Below are positions 1-7,175 of a stretch of DNA of 20,210 bases, piece by piece. Position numbers and translations under genes: made by a program. The notes under the pieces were generated by a model. It did not search any database. It saw only the letters and a list, made by a program, of their open reading frames with translations, and was not told the DNA's origin. Every line of letters starts with the position of its first letter. Positions within the stretch are counted from its first letter, which is position 1. The DNA comes from Anaerosacchariphilus hominis (lineage in GTDB: Bacteria > Bacillota > Clostridia > Lachnospirales > Lachnospiraceae), in NCBI RefSeq assembly GCF_014290175.1, contig NZ_JACOOR010000013.1:1-20210 (forward strand), given 5' to 3'.

Positions 1-785
1 GAAGTGCCGCCAAACACGCACTGACGGGGGCGGTCTGCTGGGTGGGTTTCATAGGGTATCTTGTAAACCTCTTTCTGTCGGCTTAAAAATGACTTGATTT
101 CCTCAATGCTCTTGGCGTTTGCGGTTGCCATCATTTCCGACATTTCGATAATCCAGTGACCTTGCAGCTTACGGTACACATTGTCATCGTCCAGCTTCCG
201 CAAATCATCGGAGAACCACTCGTCCCGGACTGCCAGCAGACGGAAGAAGGTGGACTTTCCAGCCCCCTGACCGCCTACCAGACAAAGCATGATTTCAAAC
301 TTGCACCCCGGCTGAAAGGCTCGTGAGATTGCACCCAGCAGGAACAGCTTCAACGCTTCATAGGTGTAATCGTCTGCGTCAGCCCCCAGAAAGTGCCGCA
401 GACAGAAACGGATTCGTTCTGTCCCGTCCCACACAAGGGCACTTAGGTAGTCCCGGATGGGATGGTACTTGTTTTCATTCGCCACAATCCCGATGGCATT
501 ATCAATCTTTTTCTCATTGGTAAGCCCATAGGTTTCTTCCAGATAGAGAAGCAGATACTTCATATCCGTATCGTTCAGGGCTGTGCTTTCTCTGTGAAAA
601 CCGATGGGCTTTATGATGTCCTTGCGGTCGGTCAGGATGTTGTATGCGATAGCCCCGGAAAGCAGAGGGTCACGCTGGAATACGGTCAGGCAGTTCCGTA
701 TGCTCTGGCGGACACCGCCTTTCTCGGTGGTTTCCAGCCCCGCCTTGATTTCCTCAATGCTCTGGGGCGGCTGCATGGCGTTCAT
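1..785 (-). CDS. VapE-family (virulence-associated E) P-loop protein, 3' end beyond window
   Basis: I translated this frame directly; it is open from an ATG at 785 to the window edge (261 full codons). Walker A GGQGAGKST is at about residues 171-179, and a Walker B-like stretch HWIIEMSEM at about 210-218. The surrounding pattern (VWDGTERI about 119-125, ADRPRQCVF about 250-258) is that of the VapE family, helicase-like ATPases of phages, satellites and mobilizable elements that usually sit beside a primase. The gene starts 32 bp inside the upstream CHC2 gene in another frame, which suggests translational coupling. I see no good Shine-Dalgarno for the ATG at 785; an in-frame ATG at 776 is an alternative start. 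The family is usually about 400-450 aa or longer, so roughly half is missing to the left. Expected role: helicase/primase partner in replication of the excised element (inferred from family). Confidence 0.88.
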   Translation of the reverse strand, partial: MNAMQPPQSIEEIKAGLETTEKGGVRQSIRNCLTVFQRDPLLSGAIAYNILTDRKDIIKPIGFHRESTALNDTDMKYLLLYLEETYGLTNEKKIDNAIGIVANENKYHPIRDYLSALVWDGTERIRFCLRHFLGADADDYTYEALKLFLLGAISRAFQPGCKFEIMLCLVGGQGAGKSTFFRLLAVRDEWFSDDLRKLDDDNVYRKLQGHWIIEMSEMMATANAKSIEEIKSFLSRQKEVYKIPYETHPADRPRQCVFGGT

Positions 786-1398
786 GGTGTTTTTTAGTTC
801 TTGCTGCGTCTGCGGCTGCAAGCTCTGCCATTCGCTGTTCAAGCTGTATCACATCCTTTCCGTAGTCCGCAATCAAAGCCGCTTTTTCCTCTGTCTCCCC
901 GAACAGCAGCACATCCAGCAGATATTCCACATGGGCTTGCTTTTGTAAGGCTTCCACAAACCGGGGATGAAAGGCTTCCTCTGGGGAGTGCGGGGCATAT
1001 TCCGTTCTCCATGCCCGAAGCAGGTGGAGATAATCGGCAAGGATACGGAAGCAGCGGTTCTTTGCTTCCTGAAACTGTTCCTCCGGGGATTTCTGCTGGG
1101 GCTTGGGCTTTTTTGCCTTTCCCGGCGGTTTCCAGTCCTCATAGGAAAGCCCAAAGTCATTTGCCAGTTGTACGGCGGCTTCTTTCTTTGCCAGCCCATA
1201 CAGGGCGGCGGCAAAATCAATCACATCCCCATCCGCACCGCAGCCGAAGCAGTGGTAACGCCGATCCAGCTTCATGCTTGGGGTTTTATCATTATGGAAC
1301 GGGCAGCAAGCCATCCCGTTCCGACCTACATGGATTCCATAATGCTCCGCAGCCTGTCTTGTTGTGACGGACTGCTTCACAGCTTCAAATACATTCAA
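754..1398 (-). CDS. CHC2 zinc-finger (DnaG-type primase N-terminal) protein
   Basis: A 214-aa protein. Its first 70 residues match the DnaG zinc-binding domain: ligands C32, H35, C50 and C53 within CPFHNDKTPS and YHCFGCGADGDVIDF. Known CHC2 domains recognise the single-stranded template for primer synthesis. No TOPRIM catalytic core is visible: the rest is a charged, helical tail (lysine- and proline-rich at about 93-106) that I do not recognise. The stand-alone zinc domain followed by VapE is a common pairing in mobilizable elements, so the two probably form a split primase-helicase (inference). The start at 1398 has AAGGAGGG upstream at good spacing. The 3' end overlaps the VapE start by 32 bp. 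An intrinsic terminator separates it from the relaxase gene upstream, so expression may need read-through or an unseen promoter. Confidence 0.88.
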   Translation of the reverse strand: MNVFEAVKQSVTTRQAAEHYGIHVGRNGMACCPFHNDKTPSMKLDRRYHCFGCGADGDVIDFAAALYGLAKKEAAVQLANDFGLSYEDWKPPGKAKKPKPQQKSPEEQFQEAKNRCFRILADYLHLLRAWRTEYAPHSPEEAFHPRFVEALQKQAHVEYLLDVLLFGETEEKAALIADYGKDVIQLEQRMAELAAADAARTKKHHERHAAAPEH

Positions 1399-1412
1399 AT
1401 CTATCCCTCCTT

Positions 1413-1460
1413 GAAAATAAGAAAAGCACCTGACATTCTCTGATTGAAAATGGCAAGTGC
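1413..1460 (-). terminator. intrinsic terminator after MobQ relaxase
   Basis: On the minus strand two 15-nt arms (1446-1460 and 1426-1440) pair with one mismatch and two wobbles around a 5-nt loop, followed by a T-rich run (1413-1425). It lies just after the relaxase stop and before the CHC2 Shine-Dalgarno, so it could also act as an attenuator for the primase/VapE pair. Confidence 0.7.
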
Positions 1461-1463
1461 CTG

Positions 1464-3044
1464 TTAAAGTTCCATATCCTGTTGTCTGTGTTTCGCCTGT
1501 GCCGGGGCGGTTCTTTGAGCCTTTTTCTCGTCTGCCTTATCCTGCAAGACTTCCTTGATGGGCTGCTTCTTAGGCGACTCTTTACTTTCCTCTGTGCCGG
1601 GTGTGGCTTTCCGTACCCAGTAGCGGATGTCCCGCAGCTTCTTCAAATCCTCCTGTACCTCGGTCAGTGGTACTTTCAACTCTGCGATTTCTTCCAGAAG
1701 CGTTTCCTGCTCCTCTTGCAGCTCCTTTTGGGTACTGTCCTTATCATCTGGGTGCTTGGCAAGGTGGGCGGCGGCTTTTTCATACCGGGCAACCTCCGAG
1801 TGTTCCTGTTTGAATTTCTCCTTTGTTTTCTTAAAAAATATCTTCTGGTACTTCTCATAGACAGGCTTACATTCCTTGCAGTCTGTCCGGCTGGCAAGAA
1901 TCCCGTCAATCACTTTGCTTCGGGCTTCCTTTGGCTTCATCTGATTGCGGTAATCTGCGGCTGATTTCCCGGAAGATTCCAGAAATGCTTCTAAGTCCTC
2001 CACAGTGGAAAGCCCCTTTTGCTGGAGATAGGACAGGGCTTCGCTGACTGCCTTTAAGTCCTGTGAAGTCCCCCGATTTTGTCCAGACCTCGTCCAGTCC
2101 TTCCGTTCTTCCTTTCGTATCTCCATATATTTCATCAGTAGATTGGGAAGAAGTGTCGCTTCCTCCGCCGCCTTTTGTGCAAGCAGTTCTTTCCGTTTTT
2201 CTCCCAGCTCGGTAATCCAGCCTTTGAGGTTTTGGATAAGCTGCCGGATGGACTTCATCAGGCGGTTGGCGGCTCTGATTTCCCGGTTCAGGTTGCCGAT
2301 GTTCGTCTGGATACCCCGCTTTTCCATCTGCCGGACAGCAGCTCCCTCATGGACAGTAGGGATAATATCAAGCCCCTGTCTGGCATAAGAACGCAAGTCC
2401 ACACGCTCTGGGCGGTCATTGGCTTCCAGATAGCGGTTCTGGATGACCTCCCATTCATGCCGCCAGATTTCGCAATACTTCTGGTCGTTCCAATCCACCG
2501 TATCCTCCTTGTGGCTTTTCCATCTGCCGGACGGAAGTTTTATCCGTTCCCCGTTTTCGTCAAGGTCATAAACCTTGCGGCTCTTGGGAAGCCATTTTCC
2601 ATGTTCGTCCATTGCCCTCATAGTGAGCATGACATGGGCGTGGGGATTGTGTCCCGGCGGATAAGTGTCATGGATGGCAAAGTCAACAATCATTCCTTTG
2701 GAAACAAACTGCTGCTCACAAAACTCCCGGACAAGGACAGCGTACTGGTCAGGCGGTATCTCTCTGGGAATGGTAAGCACCCACCTCCTTGCAAGCTGGG
2801 AGTTCCATTGTTTTTCCACAGCTTCGGCGGCGTTCCATAGGGTATTGCGGTCTGCATACTCCGGCGGAGCATTTGCCGGGAGCAGGATTTCATTGTGGAC
2901 GATACCACGCTTTTCCGGGTAGTGCTTCACTTGCTGGTCGTATTCACAGAACAGCTTTTCGCCACTCTGGTAAGCAGCGGCGGCAACCGCAGACTGCCGC
3001 TGGCTGCGCTGAACAATCGTGATTTCGTTGTGTGGACAGGGCAT
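1464..3044 (-). CDS. MobA/MobL-family (MobQ) relaxase
   Basis: A 526-aa relaxase that should nick oriT and lead single-stranded element DNA into a recipient. The first 30 residues carry the MobQ signature (PCPHNEITIVQRSQRQSAVA) with candidate catalytic tyrosine Y25 in AAYQSG. The histidine motif III is GHNPHAHVML at about 131-140, with H125 nearby. The remainder (about 250-526) is long, charged and probably coiled coil, with no primase or helicase domain that I recognise. The ATG at 3044 has AAAGGAGGGAC upstream. The gene is preceded by an intrinsic terminator at 3108-3142 and followed by another at 1413-1460, so it appears to form its own short transcription unit. Its likely oriT is the MobQ-like nic sequence at 3656-3670. 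With no coupling protein or mating-pore genes in region A, it must use a helper element's machinery (inference). Confidence 0.93.
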   Translation of the reverse strand: MPCPHNEITIVQRSQRQSAVAAAAYQSGEKLFCEYDQQVKHYPEKRGIVHNEILLPANAPPEYADRNTLWNAAEAVEKQWNSQLARRWVLTIPREIPPDQYAVLVREFCEQQFVSKGMIVDFAIHDTYPPGHNPHAHVMLTMRAMDEHGKWLPKSRKVYDLDENGERIKLPSGRWKSHKEDTVDWNDQKYCEIWRHEWEVIQNRYLEANDRPERVDLRSYARQGLDIIPTVHEGAAVRQMEKRGIQTNIGNLNREIRAANRLMKSIRQLIQNLKGWITELGEKRKELLAQKAAEEATLLPNLLMKYMEIRKEERKDWTRSGQNRGTSQDLKAVSEALSYLQQKGLSTVEDLEAFLESSGKSAADYRNQMKPKEARSKVIDGILASRTDCKECKPVYEKYQKIFFKKTKEKFKQEHSEVARYEKAAAHLAKHPDDKDSTQKELQEEQETLLEEIAELKVPLTEVQEDLKKLRDIRYWVRKATPGTEESKESPKKQPIKEVLQDKADEKKAQRTAPAQAKHRQQDMEL

Positions 3045-3107
3045 TTCGTGTCCCTCCTTTCGCTAATTGGTGGACGGGGTGGCGTTTTACCACCTCATTT
3101 TGGGCAG

Positions 3108-3142
3108 AAAAAAAGCAGGAGACCTTTTTCAGATTTCCTGCT
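3108..3142 (-). terminator. intrinsic terminator upstream of MobQ relaxase
   Basis: Minus-strand stem with arms AGCAGGA (3114-3120) and TCCTGCT (3136-3142), inner pairing around a GAAAAA-like loop, then a run of seven T. The stem and the bases upstream of it (to about 3175) resemble the terminator after the Orf8-like gene at 15728-15795, so this block looks like a shared backbone piece. Confidence 0.8.
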
Positions 3143-3231
3143 CGGTGTGCCGCTATGTGGGCGGCGGGTATTTAATTGTAAAAGTTCGGGGCAAGTTGAC
3201 CCGATGTGAAGCTGACAAACTGGAAGTTATT

Positions 3232-3375
3232 TTACTTGCGTTCTATAAATCCTATGATTGAAAAAATCAATCCTACAATCCCAATTCCGATAACGAGCAG
3301 CCCCATTCCTGATGAGCAAAGAGAAATTATAATGGCAAAGAGTAGTATTGCAATACCTAATCCAATTTTCTTCAT
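3232..3375 (-). CDS. small hydrophobic membrane peptide, 47 aa
   Basis: An unrecognised short gene found by reading the minus strand. The ATG at 3375 is preceded by AAAGGAGG at ideal spacing and the frame ends in TAA at 3232-3234. The peptide begins MKKIGLGIAILLFAIII, has a short polar break (SLCSSG, about 18-23), then a second hydrophobic stretch (about 24-43), and ends IERK. That predicts two short membrane spans with a positively charged tail. It has a TATAAT box (3417-3422) and sits between the oriT candidate and the relaxase. It is more AT-rich than its neighbours. A 14-bp sequence at its 3' end recurs at the 3' end of the MATE gene. Possible roles include a small stress or transporter-accessory peptide or a toxin-like membrane peptide; the sequence does not decide. 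Confidence 0.75.
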   Translation of the reverse strand: MKKIGLGIAILLFAIIISLCSSGMGLLVIGIGIVGLIFSIIGFIERK

Positions 3376-3416
3376 TGTAAATCCTCCTTTACAAATGCCG
3401 ATTTGTTGTCATCTTC

Positions 3417-3447
3417 ATTATACTTCATTGGCTATCGAAAAGATAGC
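3417..3447 (-). promoter_or_regulatory. promoter and inverted repeat for the 47-aa gene
   Basis: The minus strand has TATAAT at 3417-3422, about 40 bp before the start codon. Just upstream lies a perfect hairpin or operator-like repeat, GCTATC-N5-GATAGC, at 3431-3447, which overlaps the expected -35 region. No good TTGACA is present, so the promoter may be weak or activator-dependent. Confidence 0.5.
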
Positions 3448-3519
3448 ATATTTTATGAAACTTGTCGGCTGGGAACAGCTTGCAACGCAAGGTGTCCCCA
3501 GATGGCAAGTACACAAAAG

Positions 3520-3681
3520 GGTAGCTGGCGGCAGCCAGCGCAGGGGAAGCGTAGCGTCCCCTGTTTGATTTGAAGCAGACCATGACTGCGGAAAATCACA
3601 GCCCTCCGGCGAGGAGCCTTCGGAGAACGCAATGCACCAACCTCTGGGTGGTGTATAATTGCGCCCTTAGTAAACTAAGGG
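3520..3681 (+). other. oriT: oriT candidate for the MobQ relaxase
   Basis: No gene lies between 3376 and 3674. The stretch is rich in inverted repeats: GCTGGC/GCCAGC near 3524-3539, CAGGGGA/TCCCCTG near 3540-3563, CTCCG/CGGAG near 3604-3624, and CACCAACC/GGGTGGTG at 3635-3642/3646-3653. Immediately after the last repeat comes TAATTGCGCCCTTAG (3656-3670), very like the nic core of MobQ systems such as RSF1010 and pSK41/pGO1 (TAAGTGCGCCCT type, from memory). A second hairpin, CCCTTAG-TAAA-CTAAGGG, follows at 3664-3681. Repeat then nic core is the normal order for MobQ oriT sites, and a MobQ relaxase is encoded 0.6 kb away. The nick position is inferred only from this likeness. Confidence 0.75.
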
Positions 3682-3971
3682 GTTTCCGGCTTCTTCCGTT
3701 CCAGCAGTTTTTTCAATAGTTCCTGTGTGTCCTGCCTGTGAAAAATGAGTTTCAACAACAGCATGATATCATCATCTGTCAGGCGTTCCGGCTCTTGCAG
3801 AAAACTTTCCAGCATACCGCCACGGGTACAGAGCCGGTGCGTCCGTTCCTTTCGGGTAAGCTGTTTCAACTGGTGCTGCAATACCTTTTCATCATTGATG
3901 GCTTTCCGCAGTTTCTTTTCGCTTTTCTCCAGCTTCTGGTTTAGCTTTTCCAGCATTGAGGTATCAGGCAA
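3675..3971 (-). CDS. DUF3847-family protein
   Basis: A 98-aa, strongly helical and charged protein. Its N-terminal half (about 5-40) has a coiled-coil look, followed by KERTHRLCTRGGMLESFLQ (about 41-59) and a C-terminal LTDDDIMLLLKLIFHR segment. I recognise this as the DUF3847 family, small proteins regularly found next to RepA_N-type initiators and relaxases in clostridial elements; their function is unknown. It overlaps the upstream initiator-domain gene by 8 bp, so the pair is probably co-translated. Its stop codon lies inside the hairpin that follows the oriT nic core, so transcription here runs into oriT. Confidence 0.8.
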   Translation of the reverse strand: MPDTSMLEKLNQKLEKSEKKLRKAINDEKVLQHQLKQLTRKERTHRLCTRGGMLESFLQEPERLTDDDIMLLLKLIFHRQDTQELLKKLLERKKPETP

Positions 3972-4305
3972 AGGCAGCGTCCTCCTTTCCCGGTATCAGC
4001 ACATAAATTCGGTTTGGTTCTCCAATGCCCTGACGCACCCGCATGATAAGTCCGGCGATTTCCAGTTCATTCAGAGAACGCTTGACTGTCATGGAGCTGC
4101 GGGACAGGACTGCGGCAATGGCTGTAACAGGGAAGCAGACAAACAGGATTCCGTTTTCGTCCTCCTGCCCTTTGGACAGCATAGCGTCCAGCATCTGGCA
4201 GTACATGACCTTTGCGGTGCTGCTGACTGGAAATCCTGTCAACGCCCTGGGAAAAGGCATACAGGGCGGCAAGGGTGTGTCTATCGTCATAAATTCAAAA
4301 TTCAT
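3964..4305 (-). CDS. RepA_N-type replication initiator domain protein
   Basis: A 113-aa protein matching the N-terminal winged-helix domain of RepA_N initiators. The visible signs are MPFPRALTGFPVSSTAKVMY (about 16-35), an ILFVCFPVTAIAAVLSRSSMTVKRSLNEL helix-turn-helix (about 53-81) and the GLIMRVRQGIGEPNRIYVL wing (about 85-103). Known RepA_N plasmid initiators are much longer (about 300 aa), with a variable C-terminal region that is absent here. This short form is frequent in clostridial mobilizable elements and may act as an origin-binding or regulatory protein rather than a full initiator (inference). Its ATG overlaps the preceding VLP gene stop as ATGA (4302-4305), and its end overlaps the DUF3847 gene. 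Confidence 0.82.
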   Translation of the reverse strand: MNFEFMTIDTPLPPCMPFPRALTGFPVSSTAKVMYCQMLDAMLSKGQEDENGILFVCFPVTAIAAVLSRSSMTVKRSLNELEIAGLIMRVRQGIGEPNRIYVLIPGKEDAAFA

Positions 4306-4490
4306 TCGGTGTGTTCCTCCTTTTTCTTTGCTCGTTTGGATAAATAACGGGGGCAGTCAATCACAACCGCCCGGAAGCTCTGCTTGCACCCATGCTGGCA
4401 TTTCCGGCATAATTCGTTGTAAGTGACACGCCCCCGGTCATTGAGGTAAAAGGAAAGCTCCTGTTTCCTCTTTTTGCTCATTCTCGGCAT
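4302..4490 (-). CDS. cysteine-rich VLP-domain protein (region A copy)
   Basis: A 62-aa basic protein with an MPRMSKKRK start and a cysteine cluster CRKCQHGCKQSF (about 29-40), followed by DCPRYLSKRAKKKEE. It is clearly homologous to the 70-aa protein at 12876-13088. The family is known from clostridial conjugative elements as cysteine-rich VLP; the role is unknown, but the cysteine pattern suggests a small zinc-binding, nucleic-acid-binding protein. The start has GGGAGGAAG upstream. It is the first gene of the VLP, RepA_N domain, DUF3847 operon. In both copies in this window the gene directly precedes a replication-initiator gene. Confidence 0.85.
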   Translation of the reverse strand: MPRMSKKRKQELSFYLNDRGRVTYNELCRKCQHGCKQSFRAVVIDCPRYLSKRAKKKEEHTE

Positions 4491-4973
4491 ATTGCGCTTC
4501 CTCCCGTTTTTGTGTATGGTTTCGGGGCGATTTTCGGAAAAATTACAGCCATAGAGCCGCCTAAAATCTCCCGAAGTATCAGCGATAGGGTAGGCTATCC
4601 CCCTATCAGATTGTCGTGTTTCGGTATCATTTCGGTGTCAGTTCGCCAGTTCTCCCCGGTGTCGTTCCTCCCCTGAATCTCACAGCGGCGTATCGCTCCC
4701 TTTGGTACGCTCGTTTCGGTCAGGGTTCCTCCACATCCCTGCCAAAAGTCATGGCACTACATCGCCGGGGAAGCATATCCCACACAGGCTGGTCATTCGA
4801 TTGGAATAATCCATCGATGAACTACCTGTATCATAGAACATTTTTGTGCCCTGTGCCGTATGTCCACAAAGTAGGAATTAGGAGTAAAAATCAGAAATTT
4901 CCACGATTGCGGAAAGTGTGATATAATCCAGTTAAGCGGCAGCAATGAAACCGCCGGAAAGGAGTGTGCGCCC
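4491..4973. other. 483-bp non-coding divergent region
   Basis: This lies between the VLP gene (minus) and the XRE gene (plus). Open frames here have no Shine-Dalgarno and no recognisable protein. It contains GATAGGG/CCCTATC (within about 4580-4610) inside a block that resembles the DNA upstream of the other VLP gene (about 13190-13235), and the XRE promoter at the right end. I see nothing recognisable in about 4620-4890. Confidence 0.5.
4898..4927 (+). promoter_or_regulatory. promoter and operator-like repeat of the 268-aa XRE gene
   Basis: TATAAT at 4922-4927 lies about 47 bp before the start codon. The spacer region holds TTTCCAC-GATT-GCGGAAA (4898-4915), a 7-bp inverted repeat with one mismatch that would place a bound dimer across the promoter. 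Autoregulation by the encoded XRE protein is inferred. The -35 is poor. Confidence 0.55.
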
Positions 4974-5780
4974 ATGAAAGGAGCAACAAGCATACAGGAA
5001 CGCCTTTGGGAACTCCGCAAGGACAAAGGCTTAAATCTGGAAGAACTATCAAAGCTGACGGGTATTTCCAAATCTGCTCTCGGAAGTTATGAAAAAGAGG
5101 ATTTTAAGGAAATCAATCATGGCAACCTTATCACGCTGGCAGACTTCTATGGGGTTTCCGTTGATTATCTACTGTGCCGGACAGAGAACAGGGAGCAGAT
5201 CAACACGTCATTGACGGAGCTGCATTTGAATGATGAGATGGTTGCTCTCCTGAAAAGCGGTCGGATTAACAACCGTCTGCTCTGTGAGCTTGCCACACAT
5301 AAAGATTTTATCAAGTTTCTTGCAGACATTGAGATTTATGTGGACGGGATTGCCACCATGCAGATTCAAAATCTCAATGCACTTGTCGATACCGTCCGGC
5401 ATGAAATCATTGAACGGTATCGCCCCGGCGAAGATGACCCGCATTTGAAAGTGCTGCAAGCCGCCCATATCAGCGATGATGAATATTTCAGCCACATGGT
5501 TCTGGATGACCTCAATCTCATTATCCGGGATATTCGGGAAGCTCACAAAAAGGACAGTGAGAGTGCGCCCCAGACCACCGTTGCCGATGAACTGAAAGAA
5601 AATCTGGAAGCGGTCGAAAATTTCAAGGGCAGTCGGGATGAAAAGCTCGTTGTCCTTTACTGCAAGCAGCTCGGTATCAACTATAAAAATCTGTCAGATG
5701 AAGAATTTCGCTGGCTCATTCGGATTCTCAAAAAATCAAAGAAAATGGGAACGCCTATCAGCCAAAGGAAAAAACGGTAA
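4974..5780 (+). CDS. XRE-family helix-turn-helix regulator, 268 aa
   Basis: The N-terminus (about 6-68) is a Cro/CI-type helix-turn-helix: SIQERLWELRKDKGLNLEEL, then LTGISKSALGSYEKE and ITLADFYGVSVDYLL. The remaining 200 residues form an acidic helical domain I cannot assign; it is far longer than a simple repressor and probably mediates oligomerisation or signal sensing. The ATG at 4974 follows AAAGGAG at good spacing. It is the only gene of region A on the plus strand, divergent from the VLP/RepA_N/DUF3847 operon, so it may control that operon or excision. An operator-like repeat lies in its own promoter and a strong terminator follows. Target genes are unknown. Confidence 0.85.
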   Translation: MKGATSIQERLWELRKDKGLNLEELSKLTGISKSALGSYEKEDFKEINHGNLITLADFYGVSVDYLLCRTENREQINTSLTELHLNDEMVALLKSGRINNRLLCELATHKDFIKFLADIEIYVDGIATMQIQNLNALVDTVRHEIIERYRPGEDDPHLKVLQAAHISDDEYFSHMVLDDLNLIIRDIREAHKKDSESAPQTTVADELKENLEAVENFKGSRDEKLVVLYCKQLGINYKNLSDEEFRWLIRILKKSKKMGTPISQRKKR

Positions 5781-5783
5781 AGA

Positions 5784-5833
5784 AAAACCGCTGTTGCATG
5801 GTTTGTTAGCTTCCATGTAGCAGCGGTTTTTAC
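5784..5833 (+). terminator. strong intrinsic terminator after the XRE gene
   Basis: Arms AAAACCGCTGTTGCATGG (5784-5801) and 5813-5830 pair with wobbles only around an 11-nt loop, followed by TTTTTA. The A-run on the other side could also serve the converging MATE transcript, making it bidirectional. Confidence 0.88.
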
Positions 5834-5873
5834 TGTGGTTATTCAGTTGAAAATCAGAACGATAAACTGGAAG

Positions 5874-7175
5874 TTATCGATTTCTTTGTGCGCTGTATCT
5901 AACGGACAGCACAATGCTTACTGATGCGGTAATGACCTTTGCAAATACGGCGCTCCACCAAATCGTGATTTGACCGCCAAACACCGGCGGCAGCATCAGC
6001 ATCAACACCAGCATGATGATGGGTTCGATAAAGGTCAGAACATAGGACAGCACACTTTTTTCGGTTGCGTAGAAAGCCGCCGCGGAAACTCGTGTGATGG
6101 CGTCAAACGGAACCGACACAAGGAAGATCGGCATGACCTTTATGACCCCTGCGTTTACCTCGGCAGATGAACCGAACAGTAGTCCAATCTTTCCACGGAG
6201 CAGGTAAATCAGAATCGCACTGATTACCGCCAAAACCATGGAAAATTCATACGCCAGCGTTTTGGTTTGTTTGAGCGATTTTTCTTCGCCTGCTCCGTAG
6301 AACTGACTCATGAGCGGCTGGCTACCATCACCGACACCCTGCAAAAGAAGATAAACAATGCAGATGATATAGGAGATACAGGCATAGGTGGCGATAGCCT
6401 CCTGTCCGCCATAATAAACCGAAAATCGGTTGATGATCACAAGAGAGATATTTGGGGCAAGGGTCAAGCCAAATGGAGCAAGTCCGATTTTTAATATCTG
6501 AAATGCCGTTTTCGGGGTATCAACAGGTGCGATTTTCAGAGTGAGGTTCTTTTTGATGGCGCAATACACGAGTGCAACCGCCATGGTAACTCCCTGCCCA
6601 ATAATGGTCGCCAATGCCGCACCGTACATGCCCCGTCCAAGAACCCACACAAAAGTATAGTCAAGAGCAACATTGGTAGCAAAGCCGCAGATCATAGCGA
6701 TCATTGCCCACAAAGAACCGCCGTAATTACGCATAAACGGAACCAGTCCGGTGCCGAACACCTGTAAAATCGCTCCAAGGGCAATTACCTTGATATACTC
6801 ATTTCCCAGAGTAAGCAACTCGCCCGATGCACCAAGGGCAGAAAGGATTTTCTCTGAAGTGAAGAAAACGGTGACAGTCAGGACAGCGCTGAAAAGAAGC
6901 ATCAGCCATGTTGCACCGGCAACGAACTCCCGTGCTTTTTTCTCATTTCCTGCTGCTTTCAGAATGGAGTATTTGACTGAACCGCCCATTCCGATTCCTG
7001 TCCCTACGGATTGCAGGACCGCCGTGATGGGATATGCAATGTTGATTGCGGAAAGTCCGGCATCCCCGATTGAGTTGCCTACAAAGAAACCGTCAACGAT
7101 GGCATACACCCCGGAAAGCGCAAAGGATAACACGGACGGAATCACATACTGAAAGAAAGTCCGCTTGTTATTCAC
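5874..7175 (-). CDS. MATE-family multidrug/sodium antiporter
   Basis: A 433-aa integral membrane protein with about twelve hydrophobic spans and the MATE pattern near the N-terminus: PSVLSFALSGVYAIVDGFFVG, then GLSAINIAYPI. The second half repeats the layout, as expected from the two-fold MATE fold. MATE proteins export cationic drugs or metabolites in exchange for Na+ or H+. The length is normal (about 430-460 aa), so it is probably functional. It overlaps the upstream MarR gene by 8 bp and is translated from the same message, driven by the MarR-operator promoter at 7620-7667. It lies inside the mobilizable element and looks like cargo carrying inducible efflux. The substrate cannot be read from sequence. 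Its stop codon is inside the 14-bp repeat also found after the 47-aa gene. Confidence 0.93.
   Translation of the reverse strand: MNNKRTFFQYVIPSVLSFALSGVYAIVDGFFVGNSIGDAGLSAINIAYPITAVLQSVGTGIGMGGSVKYSILKAAGNEKKAREFVAGATWLMLLFSAVLTVTVFFTSEKILSALGASGELLTLGNEYIKVIALGAILQVFGTGLVPFMRNYGGSLWAMIAMICGFATNVALDYTFVWVLGRGMYGAALATIIGQGVTMAVALVYCAIKKNLTLKIAPVDTPKTAFQILKIGLAPFGLTLAPNISLVIINRFSVYYGGQEAIATYACISYIICIVYLLLQGVGDGSQPLMSQFYGAGEEKSLKQTKTLAYEFSMVLAVISAILIYLLRGKIGLLFGSSAEVNAGVIKVMPIFLVSVPFDAITRVSAAAFYATEKSVLSYVLTFIEPIIMLVLMLMLPPVFGGQITIWWSAVFAKVITASVSIVLSVRYSAQRNR

Noticed and set aside
3664..3681. Hairpin CCCTTAG-TAAA-CTAAGGG as a transcription terminator of the DUF3847 gene
   Set aside because: No T-run follows on either strand; it fits better as part of the oriT.
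4616..4921. 101-codon plus-strand open frame in the 4491-4973 gap
   Set aside because: No Shine-Dalgarno, no recognisable protein features, and it ends in the XRE promoter.
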